Shown here in pieces: positions 47,001 through 59,388 of a stretch of DNA of 64,000 nt (within the stretch, counting starts at the first letter, position 1; every line of letters begins with the position of its first letter). The translations under genes were made by a program, and so were the position numbers. The notes under the pieces are model-generated. The model saw nothing but the letters and a program-made list of their open reading frames with translations, was not told the DNA's origin and ran no database searches. The DNA is from Acephala macrosclerotiorum (lineage: Eukaryota; Ascomycota; Leotiomycetes; Helotiales; Mollisiaceae). The stretch lies in NCBI GenBank assembly GCA_014904845.1, contig MU119274.1:1-64000 (forward strand), read 5' to 3'.

Positions 47001-49564
47001 TCCGAGGGTTCGGAAATGTCTCTCATTTCATGGTCACTAGCCACGCCAAAGTCTGTCTAAGTGTTATTCTCTGACAAGTTTGTGCTTCAGGGTCATGATC
47101 GAAAGCCAAGTCTGTTTGCTCGTCTCTTGCAGGACAGTTCAGAGGGAACTTCTCTCTTGCACTTCGATCAGGATACAAACACACTCTCGCGAACTTTGGA
47201 GGATGGCACTGGTGCTCAATCCCATGAAGATTGAGGTGACTCGGGATGACAAGATCACCGCCGAGCCCCACCAGCCAAGCGCGTACAGCTCATCCCCCGT
47301 CGTTCTTGAGTTCAGATACAATTACAGCCCTCTCATGACACCCTTCGGATTGAGCGAGGTCATGGATCAATGCAACCTTCGCATCAAGTCTTTCTACAGC
47401 AAACTATGGTTTGGTGAGGACATTGACCGATCCCTCGACGTCCACTCCCGCCTTCAGGGCCAAGGGGCAACGCTCACTCGCAAAATGCTCCTAGACTTAG
47501 TGTCTACTGTTGGCTTGTCATACCCTCATAGTGAGACTATGTTCTCCAGCGGTGACGTCTTCCCTATCAGCATCAGTATCGTCGTTGCTTGGGACGTTAT
47601 GACAAAGCCCCTCGTCCTCAAGGACATTGATGGCGACCTTCTGCGTCTGGTCCATCAATCCAACACCTTCCGATACTGTGATGGTGCCTAGCCTCTTCGC
47701 GTTGGGGACGTCGTTTCCGCACACTCCAAGGTCAAGGCTGTCTACATTGAAGATGCGGGCAAATATGTGGTTGTCGAAGCTTCAATCGAGTGTTCTGGTA
47801 AGTCAGTTATGACTGTCACTTCCACATTCCTTTTCAGGGTCTCTTTCAACGATTTCCATTCCACTTTCAAGCAGACCCAAGAGCCAGGGATGCTTCTCCA
47901 GATCACCTCGGCTCAAGAGGATGCCGTCCTCCGCAACCGCAACTGGTTCGTGCCAAAGGACTCCTCGGAATCACTTGTCGGCAAGTCCTTCCTCCAGACC
48001 TCAGACAAACGTTTCTTGGAAGGGCGGGAATGAATTCAGGAGCATTGCTGTCACCGGACCTGCCTTCGAGAAGTATGGCAACGACGAACTACATGAGATT
48101 GGTGCAATCAAGTTCATGACTGGCGAATGCTTCGGCAACCCGGTCATGGATTTCCTCGATCGCAAGGGAACGTCCACCATCGCCCGCACCAGTCTCAAGA
48201 ACCCTGGTTGGTCTGGAGACTCTTCTCTTGAGGTACAAGTCCCAGGCAGCAACGAGATGTACGCTGTGTCTCCAAGGATTACAAGGCCATCCACGTCTCA
48301 CCAATCTTTTCCGAATGTGTTGAACTTCCAGGTACGATTACTCACGGCATGTATACCTCAGCTATCGCAGCCAGTATCTTAGAGCGTCTTAGAGGCGATA
48401 ACGACCGACTTCGATTCCGCCAATTCTCTGCCACCTTCACAGGTATGGTCTTGCTTTCGAATAGGCTCACCGTCCGTTTCAGACATACTGGCATGATTGA
48501 GGGTCGCATGATCTTCAAGATCCGAGAAAACTACCTGCCATGACCATCGATGTACCCCAGCCAGATGGATCTTTGGTCACAAAGCAGATCCTCCAAGGTC
48601 TAACTCGTAAGTCGAGATCTTATACCTCCTCTGAGGCTCGTGGTCTCCTCTTCTCCACCCAGTTCGCTCAGCCATCCATCCTTCTCTTGCAAAAGGCTAC
48701 TTTCGAGGACATGCGATCCAAGGGTGTCATCTAAGATACCGCAGTGTATACTGGTCACTCACTCGGCGAGTACGGTTCGCTTTCTATTTCTCTGGTTTCA
48801 TGTCGATCAAGACTTTGATGGACGTCGTCTTCTACCGCGGTCTTACTATGCAAGTCTCCATAGAGAGAGACGAGTTTGGCGAGACCAACTTCTCCATGGC
48901 AGCAGTCAACCCCAAGCGTGTCGGCAAGTGTAAGCATCCTACCTCCTCACATTCATCAAATCTATCTAACACACTTGCAGTCTTCGACGACCGAGCTCTC
49001 CGCCCATTGGTCAAGATGATCGCCGACGAAAGCGGTGTCCTCGAGATCGTCAACTTCAACGTCGAGGGTGAACAATACGTCTGCGCCGTCAGTCTGCAGA
49101 ATCTCTACGTGATGGGCGAGATCCTCGACCACCTCTCCAAAGCTACCAACCGGGCAGAGCTAGTCAGCGAAGTCTTCTCTTCAGATGAACCATGCGACAC
49201 CGAGCTCGGTGACTTGATTGCTACTTTCATCGTTCAATCCAACAAGCTCCACCAGCCACTTCAACTTGCTCGCGGCATCGCAACGATTCCACTCAAGGGC
49301 ATCGATGTGCCGTTCCACTCTACTCATCTTAGACGGTGTGGTTTCGTACCGCAAGTCCTTAGAGCAGAGGATCGACTTGCTGGGAGATGGGTGCCAAACG
49401 TGATGGCGAAGCCGTTCTCGTTACAGGATGAGTACTTGGAGGCGTTCAGACTTACTCAGAGCCCGCCCTTAAGGAGATGCTGGAGGGTATTACTGTATAA
49501 TTTGCATGAGTACAAAGTTGTTATGATGGGTATGATTGGATGTGGGGCGTTGGGATTTTGTTGA
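44005..49564 (+). pseudogene. Fatty acid synthase beta subunit, nearly full length but ruined
   Basis: Plus-strand relic of the fungal FAS beta chain, all domains in order but spread over many frames. Acetyltransferase: FTVFGGQGTSSP, then TGHSQGIVVAAAIALSD (Ser kept). Enoyl reductase: [85 protein letters not shown]. Dehydratase: DVEDPFTFL-type region near 46630, FRYNYSPLM, KSFYSKLWFGEDIDR, DIDGDLLRLVH followed by a stop, then GNPVMDF. Malonyl/palmitoyl transferase: TGHSLGEYG, DVVFYRGLTMQVSIERDE, LKGIDVPFHSTHLR. At least ten frame changes and in-frame stops (near 47690 and 48733). The N-terminal approximately 150 residues are lost at the minisatellite. A dedicated FAS pair next to PKS remains suggests secondary metabolism rather than housekeeping lipid synthesis. 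Confidence 0.88.
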
Positions 49565-51367
<1,803 letters not shown>

Positions 51368-51798
51368 ATTGAGAGATGTTGGTGTGGGGTAATGTTATGG
51401 GGTGAGTGCCGTGTCTGTTTGGGAGGTGGATATCACTAATTTTAAGGTTACCCGATGCAGGGTTCAATTGGTGGTTTCGCCTCGTGTTTGAAGGAAAAAG
51501 CAATTTAGTTGTTCTCGTCTAGAACGCTATTTCCCGCTAAGAGAAATTTACGGCCAGTGCCGGTCCACTCATCAACGTCCGATTGTTCAATTGCGTTTAT
51601 TTATGGTCACTGCTCCCGTGGGGTAAATTTTTGGCGTTCGGGTGGCGTTCAGGTGGCGTTCAGCTAAACGCCCCAGGGTGCCAGCTCAGGAGAAAGCCGG
51701 CTGAGTCAGGGGGAAAATCTCTAAATCATTGCAATCTTGTCATTTCTTACTGTGTTCGCACGCTCTCGCGCTCCTTGTCTTTTCGTGACTATTTGACG
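51368..51798. other. Intergenic upstream of the acyltransferase
   Basis: About 430 bp; the acyltransferase frame extends upstream here to 51583 without an ATG that fits a domain. No other feature. Confidence 0.35.
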
Positions 51799-53565
51799 AT
51801 GGTCGACAATCAAGATAAGGAGCTTCGTTTGAAAGTGGATCGAAAAAGTTACGAGGGGGATGTTTCTTTACTTGAAGAGTTCTATTCTGACACCGATCCT
51901 ACGACTCTTTCCTCCTCTCGAGACTCGAGCTTTGACGATGTCTACGCGAAACCACCATCGCAGAGCTGTCGTCTTTTCTTATATTTTCTGCTGCGGCAAT
52001 TCTTAAATATTTTCACCTCGATATTGCTGGCGATATTCGATACGATCCTTCCAAGTTTTATCACACGATGGGGCTCGTTACCAAAACAAAAATCCAACAG
52101 GATGCATTCTCAGACAGCATATCTAGATGGACTCCGAGGGATCGCAACCCTGATCGTATATCTTGTGCACTTTGTCGTCAATTGGTTTCCAGTCTTGAAA
52201 AACAAATATGGGGCAGCGCCGGGCGAAACCTACTTCCTACAATTGCCAATAATTCGAGTCTTCTTCTCAGGACATGCGGCTGTTGCATGCTTTTTTGTCG
52301 TGTCAGGCTACGCTTTATCATACAGCGCGTTGACGAAGATACGGAAAGAAAAGAAGATGGAAGCCTTCGAGACCCTGTCTAGCTCGACCTTTCGAAGATG
52401 TATGAGGCTGTACTTGCCTTGTGCTGCGGCTACATTAATTTGTATGCTGCTTTCCTACAACGATCTCTTCACCCAGGATCCTCTATTCTGGGACACGCTT
52501 CCGCCACAACTTCCGACTTTCAACTTGCAATTTCGAGACTGGTGGAACCATCAAAAGGATTTCATGTATCCTTTCATCTTCGTCGAAGGGGTTCCGTACA
52601 GTCCACCATATAATGGACATCTGTGGACTATCCCACTTGAAGTTCGAGGATCGTGGGTCACGTACGGGACAGTTTTGGCTTCTGCAAATTTGAGTCCTGT
52701 ATGGAGAATGGCGTTCTTGATTGCCTGGGACAGCTATCTATGGTACATGGGGAAGTGGGATCTATTCCTCTTCGTTAGCGGGATTCTGATCGCCAACATG
52801 GATATTCCACGACATATCGCGGCCGCCAACAAGACTCTTGATAACGAGGTCTGCCTTCCAACAGACGAGTCAGCAATGATTGAGCTGGCCATCCGCTCTA
52901 GCAACGAGGCAAGTCCTTGGTCAAGCAACGTCCAGTACACACGAAATCGATCAATGCAACTTCTCAACACCATATCTCCCTTATCTAACTTCATCAGAGG
53001 CATATGGCCATATTTCCTCTTCATCCTTGCCATGTATCTCCTCTCATTCGAGAAAGTTCCCTGGGGCGTCGACTTCCTCATTTCCTGGACACCAGACTAC
53101 TGGGACACACTCGACCCCTTCCACGGCAAGAAACCCCAAGCATGGCGCTGCATAGGCGCCGCACTCCTCGCCTACTCGCTCTCCCTCTCCGCTGGCTCCT
53201 CCCCATCCTCAACCTTCCTCCGCCCCTTCTCCTCCTCCCGCTTCCGAAACATCAACCTTCAATCCCTCTTCACAAACACCTTCTCCCAGTACCTAGGCCG
53301 TATTTCATTCGGTCTCTACCTCATGCATGGTCCCGTCCTTTTTACCATAGGCACGAAACTCCTAGTCCCGGCTTGGGCGACGTGGGATGCTGAAGCGCCG
53401 GATCCAGATGTGGGAAAATATGTGAGGGCTTTTTGCTGGGCAGCTGTGTGTAATACAATAGTGGCGTTTTGGGCAGCAGACATCTTTACAAGGGTGATTG
53501 ATGAGAGGAGTGTTAGGTTTGCAAATAGGATAGCAAAGCTCATGAGCGCCAAGGCTGTGAAATAG
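51799..53565 (+). CDS. Acyltransferase-3 family integral membrane protein
   Basis: Intronless gene of 588 residues, started at the ATG at 51799 (MVDNQDKELRLKVDRK); the open frame continues upstream but this start follows a normal leader. After a hydrophilic head of about 55 residues come multiple membrane segments and the acyltransferase-3 signature: AYLDGLRGIATLIVYLVHF (with the key His), FFSGHAAVACFFVVSGYALS, GHLWTIPLEVRGS, and the late segment TFSQYLGRISFGLYLMHGPV. These enzymes O-acylate sugars, lipids or secondary metabolites from acyl-CoA at membranes. It is intact although genes on both sides (FAS pair, old yellow enzyme, FAD hydroxylase) are broken. It may therefore have an independent role, or be the last survivor of the cluster. 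Confidence 0.88.
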   Translation: MVDNQDKELRLKVDRKSYEGDVSLLEEFYSDTDPTTLSSSRDSSFDDVYAKPPSQSCRLFLYFLLRQFLNIFTSILLAIFDTILPSFITRWGSLPKQKSNRMHSQTAYLDGLRGIATLIVYLVHFVVNWFPVLKNKYGAAPGETYFLQLPIIRVFFSGHAAVACFFVVSGYALSYSALTKIRKEKKMEAFETLSSSTFRRCMRLYLPCAAATLICMLLSYNDLFTQDPLFWDTLPPQLPTFNLQFRDWWNHQKDFMYPFIFVEGVPYSPPYNGHLWTIPLEVRGSWVTYGTVLASANLSPVWRMAFLIAWDSYLWYMGKWDLFLFVSGILIANMDIPRHIAAANKTLDNEVCLPTDESAMIELAIRSSNEASPWSSNVQYTRNRSMQLLNTISPLSNFIRGIWPYFLFILAMYLLSFEKVPWGVDFLISWTPDYWDTLDPFHGKKPQAWRCIGAALLAYSLSLSAGSSPSSTFLRPFSSSRFRNINLQSLFTNTFSQYLGRISFGLYLMHGPVLFTIGTKLLVPAWATWDAEAPDPDVGKYVRAFCWAAVCNTIVAFWAADIFTRVIDERSVRFANRIAKLMSAKAVK

Positions 53566-54799
53566 GGAAGAATTGACGGGTCTTCGGAGTGTATAGGATA
53601 TTCTGGAAAAGGTTTCAAGTTTGGATTCGAAGGAGTTTGGGTGTATATATGAGCATTTTCATTATTGTCACATATTTGTAGGCATGGAACAGAAGGGCCT
53701 TCATCGTCAGTTCACTTGAAATTATTGATAACTTAATACCCCTATTCGAGCGAGCAGCGATACTTTAGCAGAAAATGATACTAAGATCTCATTCCGCAAA
53801 TGTTTGATTCGAATTTGAACGTTTCTCGACGAGAAATAGTCCTTTGGTTGACCAACATTACAGAGTCAAACCCCAAGGCCATTAAGATGGCCCCTAAGTC
53901 ACGGGCTCTTTGGCGACATCGACCCCCTAAAGCCTCAGGGCCTGATCGATAACTGGGCATCGACCCACACCCCAAGCCGATGTTTTTCAAGGGTCTCCAA
54001 GTGATCTTTCAGGCGGTTACGCTATGCCCGTACTTACCACATAGGTTTCAAATTTTGAGAGGAAACTTCTAGCTGCAAATTCCGCTCAGGAGACACCTCG
54101 ATTCAGATAATGATGTAATTTCCGTTAAAATTCGAGATGTCAGTATGAAAGTCTCATTGCACTTGTTTTTTTTTTCTTTTTCCCGCTCATTCACGTGACT
54201 GCCCTAATTTCACTGCCACGAAATCTCCTCGGTCGCGATTTTTTCTCTCTCGTCGTCGTCAATCACGATCATCGAATCTCGACATCCACGACGCAGGAGC
54301 ATAGTTGCTTTACGTGTAAGCCATCATGAGCCTCAGATCAAATACCTCTAAGTATAGCAGGTCATCGCAGCTTCCACTGAGTCGTTGGCGCAGTGCACGA
54401 TATGCTCCGTCGGGGTAATATTTTGTTTGCTGGCTGGGGCAGCTCAGCACTCCGCCCTACACCCAGAACGATTGCAAAGCAACACTTCACAATTTTTGAC
54501 CGCTAAAGGATCGCGGTCAATTCTCTCGGTTTTCTAAATATGCCTTCTCAGTACCATGGAGAATATTTTAACAGTGATATGGGGTGACCTTCCTCTGAAA
54601 ACTGACGATTCAACACAGCAACATCAGTTTGATATTCATCAGGAGCAGATACCCAAGCGCTGGTTGTTTGCGCTGAATTTATATAATATCGATTGATCGC
54701 TGTGTTGCCAAAGCATCATCATAGCATCACATCCAAGATACTTCTCTTTCACCGAACAGCAGAAACATCTTAACTCCACAGCGAAACCAAATCCTCAAA
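53566..54799. other. Intergenic, no gene recognised
   Basis: About 1.2 kb of normal composition between the acyltransferase and the FAD hydroxylase relic. Only short unsupported open frames. Confidence 0.4.
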
Positions 54800-56678
54800 A
54801 TGGTCGCATCGGCACCAATCATCAATATCCCAGTGGTGATCATTGGAGGGGGAGGAGTCGGTCTCACTCTTTCTTGTTTCTTGTCTGATGAAGAGGTGAA
54901 ACACGTTCTCTTCGAGAAGGCACCCTAACACTTCCATCCTCCCCAAGACTCACTACATCAACCAACGCACTCTCGAGATCTTCCGTCAACATGGCCTCGA
55001 TGAGCCAATCGAAGAGCAAGGATACCCAATCGAGAACATGGGTTGTGTAGAGTGGAGAACAAGCTTAGGTGGTGACGGCTAATTTGATGGCAGACAACTT
55101 GGCTCGGTCAGCGCTGCTGGAGGAATCCCAGGGACTGAGCAGGCTCAGATATACTGGCGAAATTGAACATGCGCTTTATCCTAAAACCTCTTGCTAATAT
55201 TGCTTCAGACATGACTCCCTTTCCATGGCGTCTAATTTGCTACTCCTGAAAATGGAGCCCGTATTCAAGAGCATTGCTGAGGAGCGAAACCCAGGCAACA
55301 TCTTCAGCACCACCGTTGATCATTTCGAGGAAGTTGGCGACCACGTTATTGTCCGTGTCAAGATGGCTGATGGGCAAATTGTGAAATACCGTGCACAATA
55401 CGTTGTCTGTTGCGATGCTGGCAAGCTTTCAACGCCCAAGCTTGGCAAGGCCGTCTTCTCCAAGTACTGGGATCCGCACTCTCGTCACCCACTTCATCAA
55501 CCCAGAGGGAGGATCCATGGCTCACCTCGACTGTGGTACTCTCATGCAGATGGGTCCCACCTGGGGCAAACACTCCGAGGAATGGATTCTGACTTTCGGT
55601 TTCCCAGCAGAAGCCAGCATGATGCCCTTGTACCCCGCATTCGCCAACTCCTCAAGCTCCCAGATCTCGAAATGGAGGTTCTCCACATCTCTCATGAGTC
55701 TTGGACCGAGTTGGCCGTGTCTTTATTCTGGAGACGCTGCTCAGCGTCGTCCTCCCACCACTGGTCTTGGACTCAACACAGGTATTGAAGATGCTGCCAA
55801 TATCGCCTGGAAGCTCGGACAAGTTGTCAATGGCAAGGCTTCAGTTGCTCTCATGGACTCCTACGAGGCCAAGCGTCGACCAGTCGGTATCCGCAACAGC
55901 GACCGGGCTTTCTTCACTTTCGGAACATGCAAATCCTCTCTGTTGGTGTCGGTCTGATCCCAGGTCAACAAGAATTTACCAACGCTTCGTGAACATCTTT
56001 TCCGACACCAACATCGGCCGCTCTTCTCTCGCACACGTCAAGCGCGTCATTAGCACCCAGAACATCGAGTACTCAGCCCACGAAATCGAACCCGGATTCT
56101 CCTACCCAGAATGGTGCCTGTGTTGATAACGGTACTGAGGGACCAGCTCCAGATACCTCAGGACAGGTCTACATTCCTACCACCCGTCCTGGCCACAGAC
56201 TGCCCCACACTTGGGTTGAGAAGGATGGCAAGAAGATCTCCACCCACGACCTCATCTACAGCAGTGACTACGACTACCTGCTTATTACCGACGAGGATAG
56301 ATTTAAGTGGGCTGAGGCGGCTAAGCGCATCTCCAAGCTTCCAACCTCAACCTCGGTGCTGCTCAAATTCGCGCTCGTCCTCACTCTCGCCAAGAAGGTC
56401 TTCTCGGCGATCTTGAGGATCGATGGATTAACCTCCGTGAGGTCAAGAATGGCGGCGCTATCTTGGTTCGAAAGGATAACTTCGTTGCTTGGAAAGGTGC
56501 AATCTTAGCTGCCGGGCCTGAGAAGACTCTTCGTTCTGCCCTCGAGGTTCTCCTGAAGCAAGCTCCAGTTCCTACTTTCCGCGTGAATAGTTATACCAAT
56601 AGCGGTGTCAAGGTATCAAAGGTTGAGAAGGGTAACGGTGTTGTCGCAGAGGTTGTTGAAGTGACTTCGATTGCTTGA
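54800..56678 (+). pseudogene. Aromatic-ring FAD hydroxylase (phenol-hydroxylase/TetX type), ruined
   Basis: Relic of a class A flavin hydroxylase acting on phenolic rings. It starts MVASAPIINIPVVIIGGGGV (FAD Rossmann motif GGGGVG). A one-base loss near 54925 ends the frame, and it resumes as TSILPKTHYINQRTLEIFRQ, a landmark of this family. A stop occurs near 55080. Later pieces in changing frames are FINPEGGSMAHLDCGTLMQM, EEWILTFGFPAEAS, GDAAQRRPPTTGLGLNTGIE with DAANIAWKL, SYEAKRRPVGIRNSD, and a C-terminal thioredoxin-fold part (RPGHRLPHTWVEKDG, KDNFVAWKG). The GD motif carries Gln where GDAAH is usual. At least five frame changes or stops. It fits a tailoring oxygenase of an aromatic polyketide pathway; the substrate cannot be inferred. 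Confidence 0.85.
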
Positions 56679-57382
56679 ATTCAAGAACCTTCTTGCTTTT
56701 GATGAGTTGGAGTTCCATTTGTCGAGCGTATCTAGGTTAACATTGCATTGGAGGCGCTTGTAAATTGAAGCATCTCTTACTATCCATCTATGGTTCTTAT
56801 CTTTCTTGAAGTCTTTGATACAGTGCTTACTTCCGCCTCCCTTGAAGGCAGCTACTGAAATCTACCAATTCTCCGGACAGTTCTACCAATCCGGTCAAAG
56901 CACTACTTCAGTATCCAGCATTCTCAATATACCAGCATTGACAGGATGATCGAGGTGGCCATGCCAGGCCGAGAGGTTGTCAGCAACAACTCGATGGTGG
57001 TCGAATCCAAGAATCACGTGCCATGCCTCGTCGGCGCGCTAAATCGACGCGAGCAGCTTCCAACGGAACGATGCCTACCTTGTCAATTACCACATTTTTG
57101 CACATTGTACAACACCTTCCCATAACCCTACCTCCTCAGTGGTTCGACTGCATACATATCTCTGAATGCAGAGTTCTTCCACATTCACACCACTTTGCGC
57201 CAGACCAGGAGACGACTTTTCGCATTCAGCAACACAGTCTCATCTTCCGCCCGTTGAGCGTATCTCGTTCGCCTTTATTCTTTCTGTAAGTTCTGCCTCG
57301 GATTCACTATCAATGTCGTGGATCTTCAATCGGCGATCGCTGACAAAATTTCGCAACAGGTCGTCTCATAGAACTGCATCTA
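56679..57382. other. Intergenic upstream of 2EXR gene
   Basis: About 700 bp, no gene recognised. Short open frames at 57023-57289 and 57166-57507 lack domains and overlap the 2EXR start. Confidence 0.35.
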
Positions 57383-58159
57383 ATGTCTTCTACAATGGGC
57401 TACTACAACGAAATCCTGAGGACCTTCCTCGAAGAGCTCCCGGACCCTGGGATTCTTCTCTATACCCAAAGACTCCCGGAATTCGACAAGTTCGAGCTCT
57501 TTCCTAGGCTACCCATTGAGCTACGCCTCCTCGTTTGGAAGATGACTCTTGAGCCACGCAAGATCTCCATTTCTCCCATCTACGATACAGGCAAAGACTG
57601 GGGTGGGAAGCGACACGTAATCGGGCTGAAATCTGGAGCGCCTGCGCCGGCTGTTCTACATATCACTCAGGAGAGTCGCTCGTTTGGACTCTCACACTAT
57701 TATACCCTCCTCCAGGACTACCGATTGATGAACAGGGTCGTCTATGCCGAACCCAAACTTGGCACCGTCGACTTCAACCGAAACGGCAAATACGATGACT
57801 GGAGCGCATCCCGCCACTTTCTCTCTACACGCTTGTGGGCTTCAATGCAACAGATCCAGCGCTTGGAAATACACGGTGTTTGGTTGAGTTCAGAACTTTG
57901 CGAGGCATTTAGAGGGATTAGCAACGATGTCGAGGCGATCAATAAATGGCTACTTAATAAGCTTTTCTTCACCCGATTAACAGGCCTTCGAAAGCTGTAC
58001 TTGATGCAAAGTCTGGAAGTGGATCTGCGCCAAGGTTCTGAAGGATTCAGTACCGAGGAAGGTCAAACGGATGTGAAAGAGTCAATCAAAGCCTGGTTTG
58101 CGCGACGAGCGATCAAGTTCCCAGAAACAAAGACTCCAGAGATCATTCTAATTCTTTGA
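57383..58159 (+). CDS. 2EXR-domain fungal protein of unknown function
   Basis: Intronless, 258 residues, starting MSSTMGYYNEILRTFLEELP. Residues about 35-60 (FDKFELFPRLPIELRLLVWK followed by MTLEPR) carry the hallmark of the 2EXR family, a lineage-expanded, F-box-like domain set in Pezizomycotina. AVLHITQESRSFGLSHYYTL is the second conserved element. No catalytic residues are known for the family; partners are unknown. No damage is apparent. A second, distinct family member lies at the right edge of the window. Confidence 0.78.
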   Translation: MSSTMGYYNEILRTFLEELPDPGILLYTQRLPEFDKFELFPRLPIELRLLVWKMTLEPRKISISPIYDTGKDWGGKRHVIGLKSGAPAPAVLHITQESRSFGLSHYYTLLQDYRLMNRVVYAEPKLGTVDFNRNGKYDDWSASRHFLSTRLWASMQQIQRLEIHGVWLSSELCEAFRGISNDVEAINKWLLNKLFFTRLTGLRKLYLMQSLEVDLRQGSEGFSTEEGQTDVKESIKAWFARRAIKFPETKTPEIILIL

Positions 58160-59388
58160 CTCAAATATATTGATGGTTCGGTAGCTCGGTGGAGAAGATA
58201 GTATGTAGGGAGTGAAAGTTTAGGAAGGTTGTGTTCGGCAGTGCTCGAGTTATGGAGCATATGGAGCAGGTACTTGTAAGAAAATTTGAAATAGTTACAA
58301 ATTGACCCTTCGACTTTTTCATCAACATGCTCAAGTGGTGAGATTCTGATGAGCATTTCAGGCGTGGATCTCCTGTGATAAGTTGGAAGCCAAGCATGGT
58401 TTACCCTTGGCACGAAAAATTTGCTAGATCGACTTGCATAGCTGGCGCCGAATATAGACGAGGACGGAGGAACAATACATGAATGATTTGAGGATCTATG
58501 CAGAGTAGTAGCGGTAGACCGCGCAGGGCTTGTCGGGACTTTGAACATATATATGCGACTAGGACAATAATGCTGGTCTCCACAGCGCTTATGGACGCAG
58601 GGCAGATACGGTAGCCAATGGCGAGGGAAGCATGTACCCGGATATTGCACTTGCAATATGGGAAAATCGAGTTCCTAGCATACTGTGACATTCGTGGGTT
58701 ACGAGGGTAGCAATAATAAAAGTATTGAATGCAGAATCCCTCACACAATGTGATAGCTACCTAATGAACAAGCCCCAGCGAGCCCACCCCCCAGCACACC
58801 CCGCACCTAAACGCGATAATCGCCCCTGAGCCTCATGCATCAAGAATCGTATGACAGCTATTATGGAGAGATGGTACCCACTGCTCTGCCATCGGAGCCC
58901 GTCAACCGAGGGTATTCGACTCTTTCTTTGTTGAGATGCTCATGGTCGGTCCGAAACTCCAGCCGTCTCCATCTGTGCAGAATGATCTCTGGTACCAAGA
59001 ACACCCGAATATATCTCCTTAGGTCGGCCTTATTTCGTAAATTAAGTTCAGGTGCGCAATCTCTTTTGAGTTTGGCCCACTGTTTTAGGTACAACGTCTC
59101 GCTAACTTGGGCCGCTGCTTTAATAGAAATGTGCTTGAGTCAGGTAGAGCCTTGACCAATCAATTATTTATATTACGCTCTTTGATTTGTGCACTTTACC
59201 TGGTTTGTATACACGACTTTGGTTTGCACACGCCACTTAGTTTGCACACAACACCTGGTTTTGTAGGCACTGTTTATTTTCTACACTCTGTCTGGTTTGC
59301 AAACAATTCGGTTTCTGAGGGGAATGAAAACAAACAAGAAAACAGCAATGAGATAACAGCCTAGTCTTCAAGAGCAATGGGTTTGAAT
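58160..59388. other. Intergenic between 2EXR gene and MFS exporter
   Basis: About 1.2 kb. Minus-strand open frames near 58063-58748 are short, overlap the 2EXR 3' end and have no domain. Around 59190-59300 there is a short imperfect repetition of a TTTG-CACAC-like motif. Nothing else seen. Confidence 0.4.
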
